DNA of 64,000 nt from Lasiosphaeris hirsuta (GCA_030549175.1 JAUKUA010000003.1:5332001-5396000); one strand, 5' to 3'; shown: positions 45,386 through 58,089, counted from the stretch's first letter. Notes: a model not told the origin generated them from the letters alone. Numbers and translations: made by a program.

Positions 45386-48300
45386 ATGTCCAACAGATAC
45401 GGCCAGCCGTACCGCAACGGTGGCAGCGGTGATGGCGGGAGAAATGGCGGCTACGGCGGCCTCGACCAGCAAGACGAGGACTACGATCCCTTTGGTGAAG
45501 GGTACGGCAGTGACCAGTTCGCACCGCCCCGGCAGGCGAACACGCGACAGCCACCCGCTATCCGCAATGCGCCCCCTCCGCGGTCCGCCCAGCGCGCATA
45601 CGAGACGAGCTCAACGGCTGCTGAGCGCCAGATTGGCAAGGTGTTGGAACTCATCAAGCAGGAATGGCCTGCCATGTGCGAGAACGACTGCGTCCCTGTC
45701 CAGCTAGCTCTACAGCTCCTCGATACCAGTTCGGTGGGCCGCGCCCACGAGTACCGCAACTTCCAGAAGACACACCAGTACCTCCAGGACTCCCTTAAGA
45801 ATATTGTCCATGACTACCACCAGGGTTTCAACAGCTCCATCGGAACGTTCCACAAGATCCAGGGGAGCATACAGTCGTCCCAAAAGAAGGTGCGCGCGCT
45901 CAAGGAGTCGCTCGCCGCCTCCAAGACAGCACTGTGCACGACGGATCCCGAGTTGAAGAAGTTACATGCAACATCGCGCATGTACGATGAAGTTTTGCAG
46001 ACACTGCACGAGCTAGATGATCTCCGGACAGTACCTGACCAGTTGGAGGCCCGGATCTCGGAGAAACGTTTTCTGACGGCTGTAGATGTCCTACAAAACG
46101 CACTGAGGAAGCTGAGGAAACCCGAGTTGGATGACATTGGAGCCTTAAGCGACCTGCGAAGCTACCTAGCGAACCAGGAGACTGCGTTGATGGATATTTT
46201 GGTTGAAGAGCTGCATGAACACCTTTATCTCAAATCCCCGTACTGCCAAGAACGATGGCAGAACCTCGCGAAGCATCAGAGCGTTTTCAACGAGGCTTAC
46301 GGAGACTCGCCTGCCGTGGCTCCTTTTCACAATGTTTTGGATTCTATTGATTGGGAACACTCCGCAGCAGAAGATCCCCAAAAGAACCCAGAAGCAGACA
46401 CCTTTTCCTACGTCACTTTGTTGGTTGAGTCTTTGAATAAGCTGGGAAGACTCGAGGCTGCTGTCGATATACTGAAGCAGCGGCTCCCTGTTGAGCTGTT
46501 CGCAGTCGTCAACGAAACTATCAACGACGTTGACCAAAAGCACCCTAGTTCTTTGAGAGGCGGGTCCTCTAGTATCAATGGACTGCATATGTACGGTCAT
46601 CGCGAAACCAGGATGAGAGCAGACGTCATTTACGACCTACTCTGGACATTATATGGGAAATTTGAGGCTATCGCGGAGGGCCACCGCGTCCTTCATGAAT
46701 CAATCAAGGCTCTGATCCGGCGCGAAGGAGCCGGGAACAACAGTGTTCTTCTGGGGAGTTTCAAGGAACTCTGGAACCTCTACCAGAACGAAATCCGGTC
46801 TCTCCTACACAACTATGTTACCACAGATGCCGACGTTTACCAGTTCAGCTCATCACCCAGACCTGGCGTCGGGTTGAATGGGAAGCCCGATCTTTCACGG
46901 GAGCACCTGTTCAAATTTGCTGAAGCTGATGCAAAGTCGGTCGAGATGGCAACGGAATATGAAGCCCTAGATGGAATTATTCGATCTGCTGTCCCGGGTC
47001 TAACGTCGAGCTCTCGAAAGGGTGCAGATAACAAGAAAGGTTCCATGATTATCCCACGGTCCGAGCCTGTGACGGCTCGAAAAGGCACGACCTCGAGTTA
47101 CGGCAGCAATCAACAGCCAGGAACTTACAAGTCTTTGGTGGAACCCAGTGTCTTTAACATGAGCTTGCTTCTACCCCCCACCCTCGTCTTTCTCCAGCGA
47201 CTGAAGAATATCGTTCCACCGGGGTCCGATCTTGCCACCAGTACTTTGACTTCGTTCCTCGACAACTTTCTCGTCAACGTCTTCCAGCCTCAACTTGATG
47301 AGACTCTCGGCAAGCTTAGCGATACGGTCTTTGGCGAAGCAGATGCCTTCCAACAAGATACAGATTGGAGCCATGTAGCGAGGCGGCCAATCTTCAAGGG
47401 AACAACCGCCTTTTTCACTGTTGTCACGGCGTTCTGCCGCATGTTGGGGACGATACCCCACGATCAGGCTCTAAGCTCGCTCATCATTACACAGATGCTT
47501 AGATACTATGACCGGTGCTTTAGCTGGTACAAGGCGCTAGTAACAAAAACTCAAGAAGAGTCGTCGACTACCCAAACGCTCCGCGCGTCTGCGGTAATGG
47601 CACTTGAGCCGAGTGAAATCCACGAATTACTGCAGAAGCTATTGAAGTCGGACAAGCCGGACTTCACATTACTTGAGAAGGAAGCGAGCCTACTCATGGC
47701 ACGAACAAACGAGAAGAAGCTCGAGGTCAGCGATGTTATTCAAGACCGCGATACTATACAGTCGCTCTGCCTACTATACACTAGTATGAAATGGCTGTCG
47801 GTCAAGGTGTCTGGAATGCGCCACATCACGCGAAACGAGACAGATTCGTCCCGTTCAAGTCTCCCCAAGCCGGAGAAGAAGCGTTGGACTCTGCTCAACG
47901 ACCCTAACAAGGCCACGGCAGAGGAAGGGCCAGTCTACCTACCCATGACGCAAGACACGGTCCAGTAAGTCTCCCCTCATGCGTTGGGCATATGGCCCCT
48001 AAACTAATACGCTACACCTTAGATCCTTCGACAGCATCCTCTCCTCGTACGACGAGCTCGCCGCTACAGCCTTGCGCACGCTGCACATGGAAGTCCGCTG
48101 TCGCATCGTGCAGTCGCTTCACACGGCCCTGTCGCCCGAGACGGCGCCGTACCTACTCGACCAAGACGTCAACGAGCCGGATCCGCAGATCCTAGCGCTC
48201 AACGCCGAGATGGTTGCCTACGACGAGATCGCAACGCGTTTCCTGCGCGCACGTGAGGTGGCGTTTGTGCGTACTGGGTTGGGCGTCCTGATCAACAGCT

Positions 48301-48704
48301 ACTTGGTTGGCAACGCGCCAATGGTGGGACCCATGAACGCGCGCGGCTGTGGGAGAATGCAGTTGAATATCCTAGTGCTGCAGCAGAACCTCAAAAATAT
48401 CGAGGAGGGTGTTGATTTGGTCAGGGCCGCGAATTACTACGAGATGTTCGACAAGGGGCCGGATGCCATTGTGGACAGGGCGAGGGAGGATGCGGCTGAC
48501 AAGGCAAAGGAGGCAGATCAAGCCGAGGGTGAGAGGTTCAAGAAGGAGGGCAACAGTAGGTTCACGTATGACGAACTCAAGATACTCATGGAGTTGTGCT
48601 TTAGCGAGCAGCTGGCCGATCCAGAGAGGGGCGTTGCAGCCGCAGCAAAGAGGCAGATGGCCGATAAGCTGCTGAATTTGAGCGAGCATATGTGGCAGTC
48701 GTAG
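45386..48704 (+). CDS. sec8: SEC8, exocyst complex subunit
   Basis: Exons 45386-47964 and 48023-48704 give 1086 aa. Sec8 is one of eight subunits that tether secretory vesicles at growing tips and septa. A low-complexity Gly/Gln/Arg-rich head (about 1-75) leads into the Sec8 N-terminal domain with its coiled coil (roughly 80-220; IGKVLELIKQEWPAMCEND, then IQSSQKKVRALKESLAASK). Long helical rod repeats typical of CATCHR tethering proteins follow. The intron has a GTAAGT donor and TAG acceptor, and splits a codon after two bases. The C-terminus (ELKILMELCFSEQ, then MADKLLNLSEHMW) is conserved in fungal Sec8. The length is at the family norm. No lesion is seen. Confidence 0.93.
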
Positions 48705-49683
48705 AGCACCTAGTTTGTCTTCTGACCGCCCACCTGACTATACGGTGTTTCCCAAGGAGGGGGAGGGGGTCGATGGGCCGAGATGGCACAGGGGCGGGGC
48801 AGGGCGGCGGAAATAGCATCTGGTTTGTATACCTAACGTTTCCGTGGTTTGTGTGCGTGTAACGAGGATGGTGAAAGAGAAACCTAAGCAAGCAAGATAG
48901 ACGTTCTGGAAAGTTGACCAGGCTTGGCATTTACGTATGTCTGCGGAGTAGTGAGGGAATGCAAAGGCTGTGTGTTACCTGCTGGACTACAACACCTACG
49001 TGGTCTCGGGAACACTGCGCGAGTAGCGCTGGTTTAGCTATGTTCTGTACGATGATAGGCCCCATGGTGAATAATAGGTGTGACGACTCTTTGGAAGTTT
49101 CCTGAGCAATCGATGATGGTGACCTCAGAGCCTGATGGTCATATGAGTGAGGTGCCATTTTCTCGAGTTGGCTTATTGGGGGAGGCTCCTGCGTTTTCTA
49201 CACATCTGGCACAAGCAGGATAGACCAAAGCCCCGAAGCCTGCATTATCAGCAAGCTTTGATTCGCATCTTCGTATCTGTCTACAACAAACACCGCAGCA
49301 GGGCATGAGGCAACGCAGAGTCGGGCCGTTGGGGACATGATACGACGGTTCAGCATCGAAGCTGGCACCGTACGTTAATGTGTGTGTAAGGAAGGCGGCC
49401 CATCCCCACTTGGACCTGAGCAATTAATAAGGAGATATGATATCTCACGGTTTTCAATTCCGGGTAACGAGTGGTGCTCGTCTGACGTGATGCGGCTCAT
49501 ACTTATCAGGCGTACGTATGCCGCCTACGTAGCAATCTGCGGCCGGGTGCATCCACGGTCGAAACAGCGAAACAAATGCCACAGAACAAAACATCTCGGG
49601 CAGCTGCAAGATAGGAGATCGGCCGGGCTGAGTGGCCCAGCGCCGAAGCTGAGGGGGCAGAGTAGTGCATGCTGCGCGAAGCG

Positions 49684-49982
49684 TGCAATCGAATCCTTGT
49701 TTGTTTGTTAACTCTGACCTGAGAGTCGTGGATATGGATGAGGGTATTTGTAGTATTTAGAAGGTCTTTCAAAATATCAAATTTGCCCTTTCGAATACCA
49801 AAAAGGCCGTTTGAATGCCACACATGCCCTTCTTGGTTATCGAGAGGCCTTATGAAATACCAAGTATGCCTTTTTAAAATCCTGGAAATACCATTTTTTA
49901 ATGCGAGAAAGGGCCTCAAAATCTCCCTTTGGGCCTGGGAGACAAGGTCGCGCACTAACAGCCCAACCGGGGTTGGATTGTA
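49684..49982 (+). mobile_element. MITE with terminal inverted repeats, 299 bp
   Basis: The left end reads TGCAATCGAATCCTTGTTTG, then TTTGTTAAC. The right end on the minus strand reads TACAATCCAACCCCGGTTGG, then GCTGTTAGTGCGCGA. Length, inside motifs (GAGGCCTTATG with AATACC, repeated AAAGGCC-like blocks) and ends match the 294-bp copy at 14380, 35 kb away. It sits in the non-coding gap between two core genes. Confidence 0.7.
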
Positions 49983-51052
49983 TGCAGACAGAACACGGCC
50001 AAGCGGTCCAGGCGGGAACATCCTGTGAGGCTGGCTGCCAGACGCCGATCCCGAGGGCGGCAGCAGCGCGGGAGCGGGGTACCCATCCCCAGTCTTCAGG
50101 TCATCAGAGTCAGGATGATGAACCTTTTTTAGTGTAGGCCTGAGGCGACGCTTTGGGCTCCGTCGTGGGGGGCAACAAGGCATTGTGCACCGCGAGCTGC
50201 AGGCGAACAAAGCAGAGGAAAAAGCCATCGGGAGGACGCACCCCCAGAGAGCAGAAGCCGAAACGCTGTCGATAAGGGGGCCATGCGAAAAAAGGCCGAC
50301 ACCAAGCCAGTCAGTGGGCGGTGAGCCCACACGAAACCAACGAGGCGCCGTGTTTTAGGGGTCGCCGACAGCGACACCCCGGTTTCCCGGGCGTCCTTGA
50401 GGGCGCCTTGGAGCGCTTTGGGAGTGCGTCCAGCGGCACCTTCGATTGGACAGGCTGACACCCAACTCCCGAGCCTTTTCCCAGATGCTCGTGACCCCAA
50501 CCGGTCATCCCATATCCAATTGATTGCATTTTGACGCATCTCGCTGGCGAAAGGGGGGGATGGTCATATTCGTTGCTCCATCTGGTTTTTTTTTTTTAAA
50601 AGTCAGGGGAGACGGAAGCTGAACAGTTCCACCGCGATAGCCACTGGGAAAAAGGATCCTTGGGGAAAAGGGGAAAGGCCTCCGGGAACCACCCGACCTT
50701 GACAAGAAGCCATGAAGAGAGCAGTGACGTTATTTCTCTGTCGAGCCAAGAACCGGCAGCGAAAAAGCTTGGTTGAGAACAGACAAGATTCATGGTGTGG
50801 TAGTGAGGGACATTGTCTGTCGCCGCCCCGCCGACCAAATGCAGGTATCACTTGGTATAATTGCAGTATTATCATGTTCATGCTAGCAGCCCGCAGGAAG
50901 TCCTGACAATCCATCCGTTCCTGAGTCTGCATGCACGGCTCCGTCTCATCATCGAACCCCATTCTGGCCACTCAGGGGCCGCTGCCAACAACGGTGAGGG
51001 CGTTGCCAGGAACGCTGCCACCTGCTGATCCAACCCCTGGGCGTTGAAGGCA

Positions 51053-51072
51053 CCCCCCCACCCCCCCCCCCC
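51053..51072 (+). repeat. C-rich homopolymeric run (seven C, A, twelve C)
   Basis: The run lies in non-coding DNA about 0.8 kb before SMI1. It corresponds to a G run on the minus strand. Confidence 0.8.
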
Positions 51073-51892
51073 GCTTGAGGTGGAGTTTTGCCCCACCTGC
51101 GCGTGTGATGTGGGAATGCCTCTCACCCCTTCCCATTAAAATGCCGTGGTAAGGGCTCGCCAGCGGTTTGATTCCTTCTTCTTGGACGGGAGAAGCCAAG
51201 ATTGACCAGGCCGCTGAAATTGCTAATTGTTCCTCCACCACCTTCGTTTCTTCACTCCCACCACATCATCACTGTAAATACCATTGCATTGATAATGCGT
51301 CACTCATTCAGCGCACCATCGTGTTGATTTTCCCCGTCGCCGTGCTGCGACAACTCGGTCGCTGCAAACTGGCAGTTTGATTTTTAGTCTTGCATGTTGG
51401 TCGGGAATCGCTGAAAAAGTACGTACCTCGGCGTATTCGCAACTCGCGCCCTGCACCTCTGGCACCTTTTCGCTCCAGAAAAGGAGGCCGCAACCTGCCG
51501 ACGGTTCTGACGGCGTTACGCCACGACAGGACCAAAAGTCCCATTGCCAAACATAAACACTGCCACCAATCAAGGGGGAAAACAACAGCGACGGCCAACA
51601 ACCACCCTTCCCACCATCATCGCCGTCTCTCTCGCCGCGAACTCAGCTGCCTTGCTCGAACCGGTCCTTCGACGGGAAGTCCGAGCCGCAGGCATTGCAG
51701 GTGCCAACCCGAAACGAGCTCAAGCCTGTCTCAACCGCCAGCCATTTTCTCGGCGCGTGTCGACTGCTACCTCCGGACCCGACATTCTTGACTCTCGACA
51801 CTCAACATTCCACTACCAATTGACGCAACGCCTCCGAAATCCCGGCTCCCTCGCGTTGACACCACGGCGACTGCCGTGATCAATCGCCCAAC

Positions 51893-53664
51893 ATGTCCGA
51901 CTCGTACGTTGAACCTCCTCACACTCGCCCGAGTGCATGCCTCTACCGTCCCGAGGCTTGCAGTCTGCTGACAAGTGATTTGATGAGCAGCATATCCTCC
52001 GTCTTCCGCTCCATCTGGCATTCCATGACCAGCAACGACCGGCGTCAGTCTCCTTCCCCACAAATGACTTTTTTGTGTGTGCTAACAAACTCTCTCCAGA
52101 TTCCACATACGATTCCCCCTACAGAACAGGACGCCATGTTCCTCTCAACCGGCAAGGCGGCCTAACATCAGTTGCTACGGCCTCGGAGTCCCGCCCGGAC
52201 ATTGCATCGCCTTTCCACGATGATAATGGTCGTCAATCTTCGTCGGCCTTTGATCATGCCTACGGCGGCCACGGGGTATCGCAGGGCGCCCCTATGATGA
52301 GCCCGACATCTAGTAGACCATATTCCCCTGGTATGAGATCATTCAATCAGCGGGAATCTAGCGTTGTTCGACCATCGGGCACCAACGATGGGTTCGAGAT
52401 GCAAAGTCCGGCCGGAGAGATCCCGATGCAGTCCTTCCAAGATGGTCTGCCACCTGCCCCCTCGATCCAGAGCACGTGGAACAAGATTGACAGCTGGGCC
52501 GACGAAAACTACCCCGAGCTATTCGATCAACTTTGCGAGGGATGCACCGTAAATGATATCAACGAGCTAGAGCACCAGCTCGACTGCTCCCTTCCCCAGG
52601 ACGTCCGAGAATCGCTGCAAATCCACGATGGACAGGAACGCGGCGGCAACCCGACGGGTATCGTATTTTCGTCAATGCTTCTCGACTGCGAGGAAATGGT
52701 TCAGGAATGGGATAACTGGCGCAAGGTCAACCATGAGTATTTGCTGGAAACTTCGGTTGCTAAGCCCTCGATGCCCTCCAAGGCTCTCGGTGGAAGCAGC
52801 CAGGCCTCGTCGTCAAAATCCGCCCCGACTAGCCCAGGACCGAGCTCTCAAAACTGGCGACAGGATCTACTCGCGCGTCAAGACTGCGTTCCACCCGGTG
52901 CCGTTCAGCGAGCTTATGCACACCCCGCCTGGATCCCCCTCGTCCGTGACTGGGGTGGCAATAACCTGGCCGTAGACCTGGCGCCTGGTCCCAGGGGCAC
53001 TTGGGGTCAAATCATCTTGTTCGGTCGCGACTACGACACAAAATACGTTGTCGCTCGATCATGGTCAGCCTTCCTGGCGCTGTTTGCCGACGACCTGAGC
53101 AGCGGCAGGTGGTATGTGGACGAGGATAGTGGCGAGCTTAAACTACGCGAGTTTAAGGCGACTCGGGTTGAGCCGGCGTATTTCGACATTCTGAGGTGGA
53201 GGATGGACCAAAAGTACGGACGCACAGCCAACAAGCGGAGATCTATGGCTTCTGGAAACGCGTCACCAACCGGACCAGGTTCCCCGTATACCAGCCCGAC
53301 CGAGCCGGCCGGCGAAGTCCGTGGCCGCTCGATGCAACGCCTCAGCAACATCTCACCTATCCCTAGCCCAATCCGACCCGGGTACGGAAAACCGAGCCCT
53401 CTGGCGCGGGTGGCCGAGGAAGCACCTGTGTCTCTGGCGGTCAAGATTCCCAACGGCGTCAAGCCGAGGGAGAAGCTCGTCGAAGTCGACACGCCCCGAC
53501 AGAGCGGGGAGGAGAATAAGGAAAACATCATCGCCCCGAGACTTGCGGCCTTGACCAACGGCGAAACCCCGACAGCAGAAATGGCCGAACCCAAGACAAA
53601 TGGCCAGACCAATGGCAAGCAGGCGTCCGTGGCGGACGACACGATGAAGGACATCGAGATTTGA
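51893..53664 (+). CDS. smi1: SMI1/KNR4-like regulator of cell-wall glucan synthesis
   Basis: Exons 51893-52043 and 52100-53664 give 571 aa if the first ATG is used. Smi1/Knr4 links cell-wall integrity signalling to glucan and chitin synthase expression in yeast. The SMI1/KNR4 domain lies in the first half of exon 2. Its start is marked by IQSTWNKIDSWADENYPELF and continues through DCSLPQDVRESLQIHDGQE. The middle has GTWGQIILFGRDYDTKYVV. Ser/Pro-rich disordered stretches flank the domain. Start choice is open: ATG 51893 has the better context (CCCAACATGTC), but ATG 51983 begins sequence more like known homologues. The 60 nt from 51902 to 51961 have GTACGT...GCAG ends and a length divisible by three, so they could be a spliced or retained intron without changing frame. 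Confidence 0.87.
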
Positions 53665-54924
53665 AGACGCAACGACCAAAATAATGAGTTATGGATAACT
53701 CGAGCCTAGCGGCAATGCATCAATATAGGAACTAATTCGGCGTTTCGGGCGACTTCATGTCTCGAGTTTCTCTTGTGGTCAGCATCCGGCAACGTTTTCT
53801 TCTTTATAGCGCCATGCTCTGTTTTGATCTCGTGGCCAGACCATAGCACACAGCACCTCGGCAGCAGAAGACAGCGTCGACACACATGGGAGGATCTCGC
53901 GGGAGATGATCTTGATGGTCACGATCCGTAATGAAGGCGTGCCTTTTACTGTAACAATAGGATACGTCTATTTTAATTCGTCTTTTGAGTGCCCTTTAAA
54001 CCCTTAAGAGAAGGGGGGACTAGGTGTCAAAGGGGGGCTCCCTGGGGTTGCAAGATATGGCTCCCCCCTGACATCAAGTCGGTTCTCAGCTGTACCTGTA
54101 CAATACAAAGGCGGAGAGCGGCAAATGATGGAAGGGAATTACACATTTACCACAGGTGACGTAATAGTGTTTTGCATTCATTTCATTTTCATGTGCGGGA
54201 GAGGGTAGCCAGTCTTTGCTGGAGTCGGTCGTTTATGCGGCGAGGGGAGGCGTTTTGGTACGGAAGGCCCGGTGTTATTCAGAGCTAAAAATGAACATAG
54301 AGAGAGAGCATTAGTCGGAGGTGCGGAAGGTAAAGTGGAGAGCTGAGTAGGCCGTTACGTTGTAAGTAGGGTAGCCAGCTAGCCAGCAGCATTTGTGGTG
54401 GAATACCAATTGCATTTGTGCAGCAGACAAAGTTTCACCTTTCTTTCCTGGTGGCAACATGAGAGCTTGCCGTAGGTATCGTTCAATAAATGGGGTCATC
54501 GTGCGTAAGGGGCTGGTGGCTGGTGCGCATGCGGGTGGTCACGTGCCTTGTAGGTAGCTGAGGGCGAGCTGAGCCTTGGATGGCCCCGGCTTTCGTTGGC
54601 GGTGCTGCTGCGGTGCGTGCGCGCTTCCGACGTCGTCATCTCACTTCAAGCTACGGCCGACAACTGCCATCCCACATTACCCTTCTCAACAACGACCCGC
54701 TTCCACACTACGAAGTACCTACACTGAAACACATCCGCATCTCCTCCTAGAAACTAGATACCTGCTCAACTTGCCTTCACATCCCCACCCGACCTGACCG
54801 ACACAGCCGCCAGCAACCGATCGATCGATCGACAAGGCAATCGCAGCCTCGCCCCCAGCGAGCGAGCTATCAAGCAGCGCGAAGACAGACCCTGGCAAAC
54901 AAAAGTGTGGGAACAAGCGACACA
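53665..54924. other. intergenic, 1.26 kb
   Basis: Between SMI1 and VPS68. No gene seen. A TCGATCGATCGA stretch lies near 54820-54832. Confidence 0.4.
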
Positions 54925-55710
54925 ATGGAAGACGAGCGTCTCTGGAAGTTCAGCAAGCCCGACTGGCTTAACAGCGTCTGGGCGCGCAACGCGGGGGTGT
55001 ACGCCGCTGGCGGTTTGGTATGTTGTTTTTCTTCGTCTGCTTCGCGTTGTTGCTGGACGTTGGGGTATTTTGTTGATGGGGAGACTGACCGGGAGGAAAG
55101 AGATGGATGTGGTCCTCCAGGGACGGCGACTGCCCTCCCGTCCCTCCCCTCTCTCGAGCATCACCGGGTCGCCAAGCAGACGGACAGCCAGTTTACTAAC
55201 ACACATCCCTTTCTCCCCCCGCTATAGTTCTCGGCCGCCTTCTACGTCCTCCTCGACAGCGCCGTGTGGTCCAAGAGCCCGAGCAACGGCTCCGACGTGC
55301 ACATCACCTTTGTCGACTGGCTGCCCTTCATCTTCAGCAGCCTCGGCATGCTCATCATCAACAGCGTCGAGAAGGCGCGCCTGTCGGCCGACAGCTTCAG
55401 CTATTCGGGGTCGGGCGTCGCGTGGAAGGCCCGCGTGGTGCTCTTCCTCGGCTTCGCTGCGCTGGCGGGCGGCATGGCGGGCGGCGTGACGGTCTTTGTG
55501 CTCAAGTTCGCCGTCCCCGGGGTCAAGTGGCCCGGGATGAACATGGGCGTGGAGAATGTGGTGGCGAATGCGCTGGTTGGGTTGAGGTGAGTCTTGGCTG
55601 CTCTCGGTGGTGGAGAATGCGACTTGTGACTGACGGTGTTTTCCAGCTCGGTTGTGCTGTGGGTGAGCCAGAATATGGAGGATGAGTATGCATACAATCT
55701 TGCTCTATGA
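54925..55710 (+). CDS. vps68: VPS68-like UPF0220 (TMEM50) membrane protein
   Basis: Exons 54925-55017, 55228-55586 and 55647-55710 give 171 aa. Four hydrophobic segments are visible: the end of exon 1 into exon 2, about residues 60-77, about 102-124, and near the C-terminus. The N-terminus and the block SLGMLIINSVEKARLSADSF fit the UPF0220 family. Yeast Vps68 is a vacuolar/endosomal membrane protein that acts with Vps55 in late-endosome sorting. The first intron is long for this window (210 nt), with a TAG acceptor. The last intron splits a serine codon. The length is normal for the family. Confidence 0.9.
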
Positions 55711-56990
55711 GCGGCGTGGCGGGCGTTTGACATAGGCGTTAATCTCCCTTAGTTCCTACTCGGGGCTCGATGGTTAATGAGGTGGGCGGAGGCAGTATGC
55801 ATGGCGCATAGCATGACAACGAGCCAGTCGCCCAAGAAAGCGGGCTCGCTGGTCGGGGCGGGCGGATAACGTTCTGCTCCTTTCTTTTTGACTTGCACCC
55901 GGATGGACGGCAGCGTGGCGAGGAGCCTTGGGATACTCTCGTGTATTTATATGCTTTACGGAACGGAATGGGATACGCGTTGGACCACCTACTGCCACAG
56001 CTGCCTGCGCTTCTGCTAAAAATGACATATTACAGATCAGGTTCTATTGCCAGCACCTCGTTTGTGCCTCCCGTTTACCCTGTTCAGCACTCTCCCCGTT
56101 TCGTGGTTTGTTCCTGTGCAGTTCCACTTGGAGAGACGTCAAAGAAAGTGAGACACGAAACTGTAGGACTGTCTGTTATCAGTGCCCCTGCCTTCGCCAT
56201 GGTTGACAATTCACAGCTGCACTGTGAGGGGTGCGGGTGTCCGGGACCACAAAATATATGTGGATTGGGAGCTGAAAAAGAAAAAGAAAAAAAAACATAC
56301 AACACCAAGGATTCGCTGGTCGTCACCGACCCAACTACTAGTTGGGCCCTCGCAGGCTTATCTATAGGAGAGTGGACGGGATCCCGAGGTTTCCCATGTG
56401 TCCTCGTCATATGTGCAAAGTACGCCGAACGTGGAAGCTTTGGGAGCCCAGAAAATGGGATAACATGTGGCGCACGGAGCCACCCACCGCTGTGTGAGAG
56501 AATATAATCTAGATGAACGTGTTCATCACGTGTGGAGACCTGTATCACTAAAACGGGTATATCACCCCAGCGTCAAAGAACAGGGTTAAGGTTAATTACA
56601 AAAGGAAGCCCTATATATGTGAAAACAGGACTATGAGTTTTCCCACATGTCCTGGTCTTATGTGCAAAGTATGCCGAACATGGAAGCTCGGGAGCCTAGA
56701 AAACGGTACACAAAACCTGGAAAATGGGATGTAACTGAGACTGGAAAGACCGGCCCCCCTGTGCTAAAACGGAGACGTTGCTCCAGATGTTCGGGATAAT
56801 ATCGTTAATGAGTCCTTCTCTTATGTCATGTACAAAGTATGCCGAATGTGGAAGCGCGGGAGCCCAGAAAACGGTATACAAAGCCCGGAAAATGGGATAC
56901 AACTGAGACCATGGACGAAATCTTAGTCTAAGCGCATTAAGGTCCATTAGTTCTACAACCTCTATCTTCGCCACTGCCTAAGATATAATC
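55711..56990. other. intergenic with a three-copy repeat
   Basis: Beyond the VPS68 3' UTR lies a sequence of about 80-110 bp present three times (56388-56466, 56636-56747, 56811-56911; listed separately). No intact gene found. Confidence 0.45.
56388..56911 (+). repeat. three divergent direct copies of an 80-110 bp unit
   Basis: The core AAAGTATGCCGAACRTGGAA, then GGGAGCCCAGAAAA, appears near 56418, 56660 and 56835. Copies 2 and 3 continue with GGAAAATGGGAT and AACTGAGAC. Copies 1 and 2 also share the 20 bases before the core (CCCAYRTGTCCTSGTCWTAT). They could be remnants of a dispersed element or of a local duplication. Confidence 0.7.
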
Positions 56991-58089
56991 TTACTTTGGG
57001 ATATAGTCTCCATCCTGATCGCTGAGTTGCTTCGCGACTTCTTCGGCTGCCCCGAACCGTTCCTCATCTGAGGTTGTAAGTCTCTCTGGCGCCGGGCGGA
57101 CCATCCGCTTCTTACTCCCACCTGTGAGAACCTCATCCGACCCCCGCCTCCGCTTCCGTGTCTGCTCCATAACCTCACTGTCCTGTACCAACTCATATAG
57201 CTGAGTAAAGGAGATGGTAATCGCCCCCTGGACCTTTTGGATTCCGGGACAATCAAGCTTGTTACCAAAATCCTTCAACCAAATCCGGAGGTTCCGTTTG
57301 CCATTGGCCAAACTCCCATCTGTATTCCGAAAGATACCCTCGAAGGTCTTCTTGGTCCGTTCTGGTCGCCATACTATAACTCTTGCTTCTTTTCCCTTGT
57401 TCTTCCGGTACTCAAGGTCAAGCCCGATGACCATCTGGGTCAACCCATTAGAACTTAGAATATAAAAGTCTGCTAGGAACGGCAAATCTTGGCGCTCTTG
57501 CGAATGTGAGACCTCCAGAATGACACCAAGTTATGTCGCATCTTCATGCATCCATGACCCGTCCGGGTCATGGGAACCATCCTTATTCTTGATCTTGATA
57601 CTTCCTTTTGAGAATATGCCCCGAGCGAAATCGGCAGCGGCTTAGTCGTTACTTCGCCGAATATCAGATAGCTGAACCGTAACCTGGGCCTCGCATCCCC
57701 TGCTGACAGTTTCGTGGAGATCACCCGCCACACGTAGGACAAACTTGGCGACGTTGGGGAAGCAGTCGTACCTAATCAAAGGTTAGCCAATGTGATGTTA
57801 GATGATGAGTAGCAGGTTACCTACTTTGGCCAACGGTAGTCCCCTTCCGCTTCAAAACGTGCCTCAAAAGCCTTAAACTCGTCAAGGCTATAAGGCTGAT
57901 ACACCACCACTCCTCTTCGACTTGGACTCGGCCACAGATGCGATTGTGAATTTCGGCGATAATCTTATCGACGCCTGAGACCGGGAAGCTCGCAGACGGT
58001 GTGGGGGAGTTAGGGGATGTTGTCTCTGGAGGCGTTACCGGGTAGAGAGACAGCCGATCGAGCTGGGCGATTGCTCTCTCATCAGCCAT
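56991..58089 (-). pseudogene. decayed gene of a fungal family of unknown function
   Basis: The frame opens at ATG 58089 (MADERAIAQLDRLSLYPVTP). It shifts by one base near 57901-57915, where sequence VVVYQPYSLDEFKAFEARF continues in another frame. It crosses a likely intron (about 57772-57823) and then runs through HETVSRGCEAQ, HPDP-like DGSWMHEDAT and LGVILEVSHSQE to a normal ending at 56991 (SDQDGDYIPK). In-frame TAA codons sit at 57642-57644 and 57531-57533. The overall pattern (TPPE-rich head, GVILEVSHSQ block, VWRPE block) matches a large family of hypothetical fungal proteins that I know only as uncharacterised. A restriction-nuclease-like fold is possible but unproven. Three lesions make it a pseudogene. 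Confidence 0.6.

Larger units (their letters stand above)
48705..51892. other. 3.2 kb intergenic region with one MITE
   Basis: Holds the SEC8 3' UTR, a full-length MITE at 49684-49982, a C-rich run at 51053-51072, and presumably a long promoter or leader for SMI1. Open frames such as 50129-50539 (minus) have no protein character. Confidence 0.45.
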
